This document shows positions 42,265 through 51,000 of a stretch of DNA of 64,000 bases, in pieces. The position numbers and the translations under genes were made by a program. Origin of the DNA: Cellulosimicrobium sp. ES-005 (GTDB lineage: Bacteria > Actinomycetota > Actinomycetes > Actinomycetales > Cellulomonadaceae); contig NZ_CP159290.1 of NCBI RefSeq assembly GCF_040448685.1, positions 62,001 through 126,000 of the forward strand, given 5' to 3'. A model generated the notes under the pieces. It was not told the DNA's origin. It searched no databases and was given only the letters and a program-made list of their open reading frames with translations. How positions within the stretch are numbered: position 1 is the stretch's first letter; every line of letters starts with the position of its first letter.

Positions 42265-42286
42265 GGCGCGGCGTGGTCGCCGCGCC
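42265..42286 (+). terminator. Terminator hairpin after the VOC gene
   Basis: GGCGCGGCG and CGCCGCGCC, a perfect 9-bp stem with TGGT loop, 12 bp after the stop. Confidence 0.6.
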
Positions 42287-42319
42287 GTCCCGGCCGCGCG
42301 CGTGCGGCATCATGACGCG

Positions 42320-43705
42320 GTGAACGTCGTCACCCGCACCCCGCACGCCCAGGTCGTCGACCGTCTGCGCGCCGCGCGCCTCGAGTACGGACGCGTGGGC
42401 CCCACGGACGAGCGCGGCTGGACCTTCGCCGAGGTCGACACGGAGGTCGAGACCGACGACGGCTCGGCGGTGGACCGCGACCCGGACGTGCCCGGGTCGG
42501 TCGCCGAGGCCCTGGCCCGGGTCGACGAGCTGGTCGCCGCACCGTGGGTCGTGCAGCTCGACGGCGGGTCGGACCCGCTCCCGCCCGGGGTCAGCGCGGT
42601 CCTCGCCGCCCGGACGGACCCCGTCGCCCCGCCCGTCGTCGTCACCTGGGCGCCCGTCGACGCGTCCGCGACGCGCACCGACCACGCGATGCGCCTCGAC
42701 GGCGACCCGGGCGACGTGCTCGCGGCCGTCGACGCGCTCGTCGGGCTGCGGGACGCGGCGACCGCGCCGGACCGCCTGCGGGAGCTCGAGCACCCCGACG
42801 ACCTCCTCGACGTGTTCACCGCGCTCGCCGACCTCCCCGCGACCGACTCGGCGGCGCCCGACGCCGTCGTCCAGCTCGTGCGCGCCGACGCCGCGTTCGT
42901 GCGTGCCGCGGTGCGCCGCGCCGGGTCGGCGTGGGTGCGCGCGACCGACGAGCGCACCGCCGTCTGGACGCTCGAACGTCCGCCCGCGCCCGTCCCGGGC
43001 GAGCCGGACGACGACGTGCGGGAGGCCTTCACGGCGGCGCTCGGCGGGGAGTTCCGCGCGCGCTCGACGATCGAGCGCGGCCTGCGCGCCGGGGAGGCGA
43101 TGCTGAGCCTGGAGCGCGCGGGGACCGGGGTGTCGTGGACGCTCACCACGCGCGGTCGCCCGTGGGTCTTCGGGAGCTGGAACGACACGTGGACGGACCT
43201 GTCGACCTCCGGGACCGAGGGCGCGTTCGACGCGCTCGCCGAGGTGTTCGGCGAGCCGCGCGACCCGGGACGGCTGCGCGCGCTGCTCGCCGCGTCGACG
43301 TGGCCCGGCGACCCCGTCGCCGACCTCGCGTACCTCCTGGGACTGCCGTCGGCGCTCGTCGAGGCCGTCGAGGACCCTGCCCGGTTCCGCCACGGGTCCG
43401 AGCGCGTGCAGCCCCTCGGCCCGACGGCGCCCCTCACCCCGCAGGAGAAGGGGGCGCTCGCGGCTCGCGCGCCCCGTCGCAGCGCGGGGAAGACCGCCCG
43501 TGACGTGGTCCTCGTCGTGCTCGGCCTCGGGCTGCTCGGGCTCGGTGCGGCGATCCTCGCCACCGACGGGGCCGTCGTCGGGTCGGACGGCTCGCCCGGG
43601 TGGGACGTCGCCGTCTGGATCGCGGGCGGCGTGCTCGCGCTCGTCGGGTGGGCCGGGCTGGGCTCGGCCCGCTCGGACCGGCGCCGCTTCCTGTCCGACG
43701 CGTGA
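42320..43705 (+). CDS. Hypothetical membrane-anchored protein
   Basis: 461 residues from GTG 42320; GTG 42302 in frame would add 6 residues. Not recognised. Residues 1-390 are a soluble acidic region rich in Ala, Asp and Val. Residues 398-420 and 432-452 are two membrane helices near the C-terminus (DVVLVVLGLGLLGLGAAIL; VAVWIAGGVLALVGWAGLG). The segment WTLTTRGRPWVFGSWNDTW could be a compact beta domain. No signal peptide, so the large region is probably cytoplasmic. Solitary gene ended by a strong hairpin. Confidence 0.72.
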   Translation: MNVVTRTPHAQVVDRLRAARLEYGRVGPTDERGWTFAEVDTEVETDDGSAVDRDPDVPGSVAEALARVDELVAAPWVVQLDGGSDPLPPGVSAVLAARTDPVAPPVVVTWAPVDASATRTDHAMRLDGDPGDVLAAVDALVGLRDAATAPDRLRELEHPDDLLDVFTALADLPATDSAAPDAVVQLVRADAAFVRAAVRRAGSAWVRATDERTAVWTLERPPAPVPGEPDDDVREAFTAALGGEFRARSTIERGLRAGEAMLSLERAGTGVSWTLTTRGRPWVFGSWNDTWTDLSTSGTEGAFDALAEVFGEPRDPGRLRALLAASTWPGDPVADLAYLLGLPSALVEAVEDPARFRHGSERVQPLGPTAPLTPQEKGALAARAPRRSAGKTARDVVLVVLGLGLLGLGAAILATDGAVVGSDGSPGWDVAVWIAGGVLALVGWAGLGSARSDRRRFLSDA

Positions 43706-43750
43706 GCGGGCCCGTCCCCGGCCGTCGTGTCGACCGGGGACGGACCCGCT
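43705..43750. terminator. Strong bidirectional terminator
   Basis: Arms 43705-43721 and 43734-43750 pair at 16 of 17 positions (AGCGGG-CCGTCCCCGG), 12-base loop, between convergent genes. Confidence 0.8.
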
Positions 43751-43769
43751 GCCGGCGGGGTGCCGCGCG

Positions 43770-45659
43770 TCAGCGGCCGTCGAGGTGCGCGATCTCCTCG
43801 AGCAGGCGCTCGCGCACGGCCGCGTCGTCGACGAACTTCTCGACGGTCCGCCGCACCGACTCCCAGCGCCCCGCCTCGACCGCGCCGAGCGCGCCCACGA
43901 GCTGGCCGGGCGGGAGGTCGAGCAGCGCGAGGCGCGTGCGCAGGCCCTCGGGCGTGACCGTGACGACGACGGTCCGCTCCGCCGTCGCCTCGCCGCCCGC
44001 TCCCCGGGCCGTCGCGGAGACGGTGTGCTCGCCGAGCGCGAGGTCCGCGGCGGCGACGGCCGCGCCGTTCTCGACCGGCTCGCCGTCGAGCGCGACGACG
44101 ACCTCGTCCGCGTCCGTGGCGCTCGCCGCGACGACGAGCGTGCCGCCGCGCTCGACCTCGGCGCCGTCGGCCGGGCTCACGACCTCTACCGTCGGCGCGG
44201 CGGGGGCCGGTGCCTCCTGCTCGCGCGCCTGCTTCCAGCCGATGAACGCGCCCGCGCGGTCGGTGATGACGCCGTCGACCCCGATCTCGGTGAGCCGGGC
44301 CCAGTCGGCCGCGGAGTTCACGGTGTACGGCATCACGGCGATGCCGGCCTCGTTGAGGTCCGCGACGACGCTCGGGCGCGCGAGCAGCGCGCTCGCCGAC
44401 GGGTTGTACATGACCGCCCCGAGGTCCTGCGCCACGGCGACGGGGTCGGCGTCGAGCGCGCCGCGCAGCAGGCCGCGCGGGATCTGCGGCGCGTGCTCGC
44501 GCGCGGACCGCAGCGCGGCGACGTCGAACGACTGCAGGACCACGCGGTCCTCGAGCCCGGCCTCGACGACCATGTCCACGACCCGCTCGACCTCGGCGGA
44601 CGTCTCCGGGCCCTTGATCTCCAGCAGGAGGGTCGACGAGCCGGTCTCCAGGAGGTCGAGCACCTGCGCGAACGTCGGCAGGTGCTGACCGGCGAACGCC
44701 GGGGAGAACCACGACCCGGCGTCGAGCGCGGTGACCTGCTCGCCGGGCAGCACGGCGACGTCGCCCGAGCCCTCGGTCGTGCGGTCCACGGTCTGGTCGT
44801 GGAGCACCACGGGCAGCCCGTCCGCCGTGGTGTGCACGTCGATCTCGACGTACTCGGCGCCGCTGCGCATGCCCGCCGCCACGGCGGCGAGCGTGTTCTC
44901 CGGCGCGACCGACGAGTACCCGCGGTGCGCGACCGTGACGGGGAGCTCCCCGTCGCCGCCGACGTAGGACGCCGGCTCGATCTCCGTGACGGTGACGTCG
45001 TCGACGCTCACGGTCGCCCCGGCGGTCACGAAGCCCAGCGCGCCGTCGCGGGAACGGTCGATCCGGCCCTCCAGGAGGGTCTTCCCGTCGAGCGCGTAGG
45101 TGACCGCCGCGCCCTGCACCTCGACGGAGAGGTGCACGTCGCGACCCGTCGCCGCGTCCGCCGGGGCGGACGCCGTGTACGGCACGTTCCAGGCGTCCGC
45201 GGCCGTCCGCTGCGCGATCTCGACGCCGTTGTGCGCGGTCGTGGTGCTGCGCAGGACCGCCTGCCACCACGGGACCGTCCCGTCGGGCGCGACGTCGAGG
45301 ATCGCTCCCGCCCAGCGCGACGCGTTGTCCACGCTCTCGAAGCGCAGCGTCGCGTCGAGTCGGTAGTTCTCCGCCGACCGCCCGAAGACGATGCGCGCGG
45401 GCGACGACCCGTCGGGCGCGTCGCCGACGAGCCTGCCGTCCCGCACCTGCCAGTCGCCCAGCACGGGCTTCCAGCCCTCCGGGAGGGTGTCGCCGTCGAA
45501 CGACTCGGCGAGCAGCACGTCGCCGGGCTCGGCCGCGGCCGGGGTGGCGAACGGGACGGTCGTCGTCGTGGTCGCTGCCACGGCGAGCGTGCTCGCGAGC
45601 AGGGTTCCTGCCAGCGCGGCCGCGGTACCGCGCACGGCGCGGCGTCGGGTGGTCGTCAT
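43770..45659 (-). CDS. Secreted glycerophosphodiester phosphodiesterase with flanking modules
   Basis: 629 residues. Signal peptide ending FATPAAA. Residues about 45-215: a LamG/DUF1080-like beta-sandwich (LLAESFDGDTLPEGWKPVLG). Residues about 230-475: GDPD barrel with VAHRGYSSVAPENTLAAV (catalytic His and Glu), YVEIDVHTTADGLPVVLHD (metal Glu and Asp, second His), LLLEIKGPET and IGVDGVITDRAG. Residues about 490-570: Ig-like domain (VEVVSPADGAEVERGGTLVV). The C-terminal 55 residues are helical. It hydrolyses glycerophosphodiesters or related lipid and teichoic acid products outside the cell, giving glycerol phosphate. Start ATG 45659 carries the signal. Confidence 0.9.
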   Translation of the reverse strand: MTTTRRRAVRGTAAALAGTLLASTLAVAATTTTTVPFATPAAAEPGDVLLAESFDGDTLPEGWKPVLGDWQVRDGRLVGDAPDGSSPARIVFGRSAENYRLDATLRFESVDNASRWAGAILDVAPDGTVPWWQAVLRSTTTAHNGVEIAQRTAADAWNVPYTASAPADAATGRDVHLSVEVQGAAVTYALDGKTLLEGRIDRSRDGALGFVTAGATVSVDDVTVTEIEPASYVGGDGELPVTVAHRGYSSVAPENTLAAVAAGMRSGAEYVEIDVHTTADGLPVVLHDQTVDRTTEGSGDVAVLPGEQVTALDAGSWFSPAFAGQHLPTFAQVLDLLETGSSTLLLEIKGPETSAEVERVVDMVVEAGLEDRVVLQSFDVAALRSAREHAPQIPRGLLRGALDADPVAVAQDLGAVMYNPSASALLARPSVVADLNEAGIAVMPYTVNSAADWARLTEIGVDGVITDRAGAFIGWKQAREQEAPAPAAPTVEVVSPADGAEVERGGTLVVAASATDADEVVVALDGEPVENGAAVAAADLALGEHTVSATARGAGGEATAERTVVVTVTPEGLRTRLALLDLPPGQLVGALGAVEAGRWESVRRTVEKFVDDAAVRERLLEEIAHLDGR

Positions 45660-45825
45660 CGGGTCCTCCGAGCGTCGGGACGGTTGCCCCGGCGACGCTA
45701 GGAACGCCGCGTGACGGCCCGGTGGACTCCGGGCGACGCCGGAGGGTCGGGCAGGTGACGGGACGCAGGTCCCCGACGTCCACCGCGGGCACCTTCGAGC
45801 ACCCCCTCGAACGCCGCCCCGAGCG

Positions 45826-46650
45826 TCACCCGGGCGGCTCCGGCACGCGCGCCAGCAGGCGCACGACGTCGTGCCCGGCCTCCAGCAGCGCGAGGGTGCG
45901 GCGCGCGATCGCGTCGAGCCGCGCATCGAGCGCGGCGAGCGGGTCGGCGACGTCGGCCGGACCGGTGGCCCCGCGCAGCGCGTCGATCGCGTGGCGGACC
46001 TCCGGGACCCGGTACCCGGCCGCCCGCAGCGCCGCGACGACCCGGGCCTCGCGCACGGTCGCGGGTGGGTAGCGACGGGCCGACACCGCGCCCGTGCGGG
46101 ACGCGACGCGCTCCGGCGCGAGGAGTCCCTCGTGCTCCCAGAACCGCAGCGTCGACGCCCGGACGCCCAGCGCCGCGGCGAGCTCCGTGATCGTGAGCAC
46201 CGACCCGTCGCGCTCGGTCGCCCTTGCGGTCGTGCTGCCGGGGGAACCGGCCGGGTCGTCGCCCTCCGACCGGATCACGAGGAGAGCGCGCCGTGCGGCG
46301 AGGGCCTCGTCGCGCTCGCGCGCGAGCGTCACGTGCAGCCCGGAGACGAGGGCCACCGCCTCGTCGAGACCGAGCGACCGCGCGTCGCGCAGCACCCGTC
46401 GCGCGACGACCGGCCCGACGGCGGCTGCGACGCCGCGGTACGCGCGCAGGGCCAGGACGTGCTCGTCGCCGAACGTGCGGTACCCGTTCGCGGACCGGCC
46501 CGCGGGCGGCACGACGCCGAGGGCCTCCAGGTCGCGCACCTGCTGGACCGAGCACCCGGCCGCGCGCGCGACGTCGGACGTCCGCAGCGGCCGCGACGCC
46601 TCGCCGTCCGCCTCCTCGCGCCGTGCCGCGCCGCGCCCCGAGATCGTCAC
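45826..46650 (-). CDS. Double MerR-type regulator
   Basis: 274 residues from GTG 46650, 7 bases after GGAGGG. Two complete MerR-type winged HTH units occur in one chain: residues about 17-80 (LRTSDVARAAGCSVQQVRDL, then ANGYRTFGDEHVLALRAYRG) and about 150-220 (LTITELAAALGVRASTLRFW, then AVSARRYPPATVREARVVAA). Helical linkers follow each. Normal MerR proteins have one such unit and dimerise; here a pseudo-dimer within one chain is possible. Divergent from the 46690 gene with only 39 bp between starts, so it likely controls that gene. No cysteine metal site is evident, so the signal is probably an organic compound. Confidence 0.85.
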   Translation of the reverse strand: MTISGRGAARREEADGEASRPLRTSDVARAAGCSVQQVRDLEALGVVPPAGRSANGYRTFGDEHVLALRAYRGVAAAVGPVVARRVLRDARSLGLDEAVALVSGLHVTLARERDEALAARRALLVIRSEGDDPAGSPGSTTARATERDGSVLTITELAAALGVRASTLRFWEHEGLLAPERVASRTGAVSARRYPPATVREARVVAALRAAGYRVPEVRHAIDALRGATGPADVADPLAALDARLDAIARRTLALLEAGHDVVRLLARVPEPPG

Positions 46651-46663
46651 GCCAACCCTCCAC

Positions 46664-46671
46664 AAGCGCTT
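46664..46671. promoter_or_regulatory. Palindrome AAGCGCTT in the divergent MerR/DUF6194 promoter
   Basis: The 39-bp gap between the two start codons contains ACAAGCGCTTCAAG. MerR proteins bind palindromes within stretched spacers of divergent promoters, so this is a candidate site. Confidence 0.35.
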
Positions 46672-46689
46672 CAAGTCCACACTCGAACC

Positions 46690-47148
46690 ATGAGTATGGA
46701 GCAGATCCTCGGAACGGTCCGGTCCCTCGACGGCGTCCTCGTGCTCTCGCCCGGCCCGGGCAGCGAGTTCCCCGAGCTGGCGTGGGGCGACCACTTCTTC
46801 TACTACGCCCCCGACGGCGAGATCCCGCACGGGCAGCCGTACGGCACGGTCGTCACCAAGGACTACCCCGACGACTCCGCGTCGCGGCTCGGCGAGGAGG
46901 GCCGGTGGAGGGTCAACGTGCACGTGGGCCGCGACCGGTTCCGCGACCTCGTCGGCGACGACCCGCGCGACGGCGACGCGGCGGAGGCGGAGTCGACCGA
47001 CGTCGTCGTGCCGCACCCCGTCTACGGTGCGCTCGACTGGGTGTGCGTCGTCACCCCGGGCGAGCGCACGACCGCGCTCGTCCTCGACCTGCTGCGCGCC
47101 GCCCACGACGACGCCCGCGCCCGCGCCGCCCGCCGCGCCGCGAGGTAG
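46690..47148 (+). CDS. DUF6194-like small protein
   Basis: 152 residues. MSMEQILGTVRSLDGVLVLS followed by ELAWGDHFFYYAPDGEIPHG matches a small actinobacterial family that I know as DUF6194; no function is established. The second half includes VVPHPVYGALDWVCVVTPGE and a helix rich in Ala and Arg. Cytoplasmic. Start ATG 46690 is close to the likely promoter and lacks a strong ribosome site, so it may be leaderless. Divergent double-MerR gene is the probable regulator. Confidence 0.8.
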   Translation: MSMEQILGTVRSLDGVLVLSPGPGSEFPELAWGDHFFYYAPDGEIPHGQPYGTVVTKDYPDDSASRLGEEGRWRVNVHVGRDRFRDLVGDDPRDGDAAEAESTDVVVPHPVYGALDWVCVVTPGERTTALVLDLLRAAHDDARARAARRAAR

Positions 47149-47328
47149 CGGCGACAGCCGGGGGCGCGAGCACCGATCGCTCCGTGCACGGTCGCGAGGG
47201 TTCGGACCCGTCGACAGGGCCGATGAACCGCCCGTGTCGAGACATCATGTCGCCACCCAGGTCAGACCTGGCACGCTTGCCCGCGCCGCGGACACACCCG
47301 CGCGCGAGATCAGACGGGGAGATCAGGC

Positions 47329-47583
47329 GTGGACATGAAGACGATGAACGCGGCGGGACCCTACGTCCTGTCTGTGGTGCTGACGTTGCTCGGGCCCGCC
47401 GTGCTGTACCTCGGCCTCTTCATGACGTGGACCGTGGAGACCAACGAGGCCTACTACCTCGGCGTCGCGTTGGTCTGGGTCGGGGGAGTCGTCTCGTTCC
47501 TCGGGCTCTGCACGAGCGTCGTCGTGGTCTACCGCCTGATCCGCATGTTCGAGCGACTCGTCTTCACCATCGTCAACTGGTAG
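47329..47583 (+). CDS. Small two-helix membrane protein
   Basis: 84 residues from GTG 47329 (ATG 47335 also possible) with GGGGAG about 8 bases upstream. Two membrane helices: residues 12-32 (YVLSVVLTLLGPAVLYLGLF) and 42-66 (YYLGVALVWVGGVVSFLGL), with a short external loop and basic C-terminal end. No family recognised. Codon use and base composition are somewhat less GC-rich than in the neighbours. Confidence 0.7.
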   Translation: MDMKTMNAAGPYVLSVVLTLLGPAVLYLGLFMTWTVETNEAYYLGVALVWVGGVVSFLGLCTSVVVVYRLIRMFERLVFTIVNW

Positions 47584-47690
47584 CAGTGTTGGAAGCGGGA
47601 CATTCTCCAGAGCGAGGCGTCGAGGCGGACCGTTCGTCCCCGTGACCGTCTGGGCTCTCCGGCGCGCCGAGCGCCGCTCGTCGGCGGTCC

Positions 47691-48365
47691 TCAGACAGGC
47701 ACGGCGGCGCCCGACGGTGCGGGGCGCGCGGCGACGTGGCCGTGCCCGGCGACGTCGACGCCGACCGCGAGGACGTGCGGGACGCCGTCGGTCACCTCGA
47801 CGGTGGACACCGACGCGTTGGGCAGGGCCGCGAGGCCGGACGGGTCGAGCGTCGCGAGCCACGCGCCGAGCGTGAGCCCGTGCCCGACCACGAGCACGTG
47901 CCGGTCGTGCACCGCGCCGGGGCGGGACGCGTCGTCGTGCGCGGCGACGACCCGCGCGAAGACGTCGCGTACCCGCGCCATGAAGTCCTTGCCGGGCTCG
48001 CCGCCGCCCACACCGGGGTGCGTGCCCGCGAGCATGCGCGGCACGAGCTCGGCCCACGGCTCGACCGCGTCGAGGTGCGACTCCGGGCGCCGCTCGTACG
48101 AGCCGAACGACAGCTCGCGCAGGTCGTGGTCGACGGTCAGCGGGAGGTCGGGGTGGTGGCGCAGGATCTCCATGGCGGTGAGGACCGCGCGGCCCTGCGG
48201 CGAGGAGTACGCGGCCGCGAAGTCGTGCCGCGCGAGGTGCTGCGCGGTGACGCGCACGCCCGCGCGCCCCGTGCGGGTCAGGGGGGAGTCGCACGACCCC
48301 TGCAGGTGCCGTCGCGCGTTGAGGTAGGTCTGCCCGTGGCGTACGAGCGTGATCGTCAGGGTCAT
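47691..48365 (-). CDS. Histidine phosphatase family protein
   Basis: 224 residues. MTLTITLVRHGQTYLNARRH contains the RHG catalytic motif with the phosphohistidine; ELSFGSYERRPESHLD supplies the acid, and VLVVGHGLTLGAWLATL the second histidine. Family members are phosphoglycerate mutase-like phosphatases acting on sugar phosphates, nucleotides or phosphoproteins; the substrate is not clear. ATG 48365 follows GAGGGCACAGCGACG weakly. Cytoplasmic, solitary gene. Confidence 0.9.
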   Translation of the reverse strand: MTLTITLVRHGQTYLNARRHLQGSCDSPLTRTGRAGVRVTAQHLARHDFAAAYSSPQGRAVLTAMEILRHHPDLPLTVDHDLRELSFGSYERRPESHLDAVEPWAELVPRMLAGTHPGVGGGEPGKDFMARVRDVFARVVAAHDDASRPGAVHDRHVLVVGHGLTLGAWLATLDPSGLAALPNASVSTVEVTDGVPHVLAVGVDVAGHGHVAARPAPSGAAVPV

Positions 48366-48558
48366 CGTCGCTGTGCCCTCTCCGGTCGTCCCGGTCTGCT
48401 GGTCACGGCCGACGCTAGGGCGTCCCGGTGTCGTGACGACGACGTCCCGGTGACGAACGCGTGGCCGACGCCGGAACGCCGCGGGCCGGACGCGCCGCGG
48501 TACGGCCGCGCGGCCGCACACCGGCTCCGAGGACCAGGGCTCGGCGACCCGGCGACCG

Positions 48559-49788
48559 TCACACGGACGCGGGGACCTCGTCGCGCTCGGCGCGCGCCGC
48601 CCGCTCGCGATCCGGGCCTTCGGAGCCGTCGGAGCGGTCGGCCGCGTCCGCGGGCTCCGTCGACGAGCCGTCCGTGCCCGGTGCGGCGCCCCGCTCCTCG
48701 GTGTCGGCCGCGGGCGTCGCGGCGGGCGCGGGCCACGGCTCCTCGGCGTCCCCGGCGGCGTCCGGCACCGCGCCGGCCGCCCGGTGGACGACGACCGCGA
48801 GCGGCGCGACGAGCACCCCGCCCACCAGGCCCCACGCCAGGCCCGCCTGCAGGACGGGGAGGACGCGGCCGGCGTCGGGCAGGACGCCGCCGGAGGTGAC
48901 GGTCGAGACGACGACGGGCACCGCCGCGGCGAGCGCCGCGCCCGCGACGCACGCGAACCAGACGGCGAGCAGGAGCGCCCAGCGGCCCTCCGCCGGGGGC
49001 AGGCGGCGCGCGGCGAGCGCGGTGAGCAGCCCCACGGCAAGCCCGACCCCGAGCGGCAGCACGAGGTGCACCGGGTCGGCGAGGAGCGCGTCCCGGTCGA
49101 CGGCGAGCCGTGCGGAGGGCAGCAGCACGACGTCCCGGGCGACGCCCCACGGGGACTGCGGGTCGGACGCCCCGGGGAGCAGGGTCCGCCCGACGCCGGC
49201 GGCCGCCCAGAGCGCGCCCGTCGCCGTGCCTGCCGCGAGGGCGGCCGGCCAGGCGCGCACCGTCGCGGGGGCGCGGGTGTGCCGCGTGCCCGCCGGGTCG
49301 TCGCGGCGGTCGGTCAGCGCGCGCGTCACGACGACCGCGAGCCCGACGAGCAGGCCGTTCACGAGCCCCCACCACCCGCCGAGCGCGGTGGCGACGAGCT
49401 CCGTGATCGTGTCGGCGCGCCACGGCAGCGTGACCCCGGCGAACCACGCGGCCGTCGCGGCGAGGGCCGACGCGGCGACGACGGCGAACCAGACGCCGAG
49501 GAACGTCGCCCACCGGCCCGTGCCCGACGGCAGTCGCCGCAGCACGAGCTGCGTGCCGGCGGCGACGATCGCCCCCGCGAGCGCCGCCGTGAGCAGCGTG
49601 CTCCCGGAGACGGGTGCACCGCCCGCGACGGACGCGGTCGGGTGGGGGAGCAGCGCGCGGACGAGGGTGCCGGGGACGGGGAGCGGCGCCCCGGAGAGCC
49701 AGTCCCCGAGGCGGCCCGTGACCACCCAGAGGACGGCGGTGAGCGTTCCGGCGACGACGACGGCGGGGACGGTCCTCGATGACGGCAT
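48559..49788 (-). CDS. Multi-pass membrane protein with acidic C-terminal tail
   Basis: 409 residues from ATG 49788. About eight membrane helices arranged as two similar halves: each has a GRWATFLGVWFAVVAASALA-like or RWALLLAVWFACVAGAALAA helix followed by a linker and a GGWWGLVNGLLVGLAVVV or WGLVGGVLVAPLAVVV helix, implying internal duplication. The last 75 residues are soluble, rich in Ala, Glu, Asp and Pro. No family recognised. It faces the sigma-factor remnant in the opposite direction. Confidence 0.75.
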   Translation of the reverse strand: MPSSRTVPAVVVAGTLTAVLWVVTGRLGDWLSGAPLPVPGTLVRALLPHPTASVAGGAPVSGSTLLTAALAGAIVAAGTQLVLRRLPSGTGRWATFLGVWFAVVAASALAATAAWFAGVTLPWRADTITELVATALGGWWGLVNGLLVGLAVVVTRALTDRRDDPAGTRHTRAPATVRAWPAALAAGTATGALWAAAGVGRTLLPGASDPQSPWGVARDVVLLPSARLAVDRDALLADPVHLVLPLGVGLAVGLLTALAARRLPPAEGRWALLLAVWFACVAGAALAAAVPVVVSTVTSGGVLPDAGRVLPVLQAGLAWGLVGGVLVAPLAVVVHRAAGAVPDAAGDAEEPWPAPAATPAADTEERGAAPGTDGSSTEPADAADRSDGSEGPDRERAARAERDEVPASV

Positions 49789-49923
49789 CCTGCGAGGGTA
49801 GTGGCACCGTGCCGCCGGCTGCACCGCCCGGTTCGTCCCGGCTGTCATCCTGGGCAGCCTGCCGGACATCCCCGTGCGGAGCGCCGCGAGGGGCGGCGAG
49901 GACGACGACAGGAGCGAGGGCGG

Positions 49924-50861
49924 ATGTCCCACCCCCCGAGGCGGAGGCGCGCGAGCGCCTCGACCGCCTCTACCGCGACCATGCGCGGTCCGTGTACCGG
50001 TGCGCGGCGACGCGGCTGTCCCCGCAGGACGCGGAGGACGTCGTGTGCGAGGTCTTCGTGGTGGCCTGGCGCCGGATCACGGAGGTGCCGCCGTACGAGC
50101 TCGGGTGGCTCCTGCGGGTCACGCGCAACGTCATGGCGAACCACCTGCGCGCGGGATCGCGCCGGGCCGCGCTCGTGCGGCGCGTCGACACGTCCGCGGA
50201 CCGGACCTTCACGGCCGGAGACGGGAGCGCGACCCGCTGGGTCTCCGAGAAGGACTCCGCGGCGTCGGTCGCTGCCCCCATGGTGGGCGTCGAGGAGGTC
50301 GAGCACGCCGACCCGGTCGGGCCGGAAGGGCAGACGACGTACTGGTGGGTGAGCCCCGCGGCCGGCGTCTACACGCGGTTCACGCTGCCGGCCGAGAACT
50401 GGGACGACGTCCGGGAGGGCACCATCCGGGAGCAGCTCACCGCGCAGATGGCGGACCTGGCTGCGCAGATGGAGGCGATCCGGGCGCTCGCCGACCAGCC
50501 GGACGTCGTCACGAGCGGCCCCGAGGCGCGGACGGTCGGCGGGCGCGCGGCGACGTGCTTCGAGCTCTCCGGTCCCGGGTCGGCGGCTCCCGCGAGCGAG
50601 GCGCCGATGTGGGTCGACGGTGCGCCGGGCACCGTCGACTGGACGCGGGCCGCGTGCTTCGACGACGAGACGCACCTGCCGCTGTCCGACGAGCGGACCG
50701 AGCACTACCTCCTCGACGGCGCCACGCAGCCGAGCCTGTCGGTCACGACGTCGGAGTACACCTGGCACCCGCGCGACGACGCGTCCCTCGCCCTCCTCGA
50801 GCCGTCGGTCGCGGGCCTGCGCGAGGTCTCGCAGGACGAGTTCACGCGCCTGACGAGCTGA
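49924..50861 (+). pseudogene. Decayed chimera: ECF sigma region 2 joined to a secreted-protein C-terminal part
   Basis: The ATG at 49924, with GGAGCGAGGGCGG upstream, is out of frame with the sigma sequence by one base; one more C in the C6 run at 49932-49937 would give MSHPPEAEARERLDRLYRDH. Region 2 of an ECF sigma factor follows (LSPQDAEDVVCEVFVVAWRR, LGWLLRVTRNVMANHLRAGS). It then passes directly, near 50190, into an unrelated part (TTYWWVSPAAGVYTRFTLPA to EFTRLTS, about 220 residues) that resembles the end of the membrane protein usually encoded next to such sigma genes. Region 4 and the membrane segment are missing. I infer a deletion fusion plus a frameshift. If read from GTG 49809 it could still give a hybrid protein. 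Confidence 0.7.
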
Positions 50862-50879
50862 CCGGCGACGGCTGACGAG

Positions 50880-50921
50880 TCGGCGGCGGCGACGGCCCGA
50901 GCGGTCGGTCGCCGCCGCCGA
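50880..50921. terminator. Terminator hairpin
   Basis: TCGGCGGCGGCGAC and GTCGCCGCCGCCGA, a perfect 14-bp stem with a 14-base loop, 18 bp after the sigma remnant. Confidence 0.75.
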
Positions 50922-51000
50922 TGAGTTCTCGGCGCGCCGGTCGTCAGAACGCTCGGGAGCCCGGGTGCACGGCCGCGGGCACGACGACACGGAGGACGGC

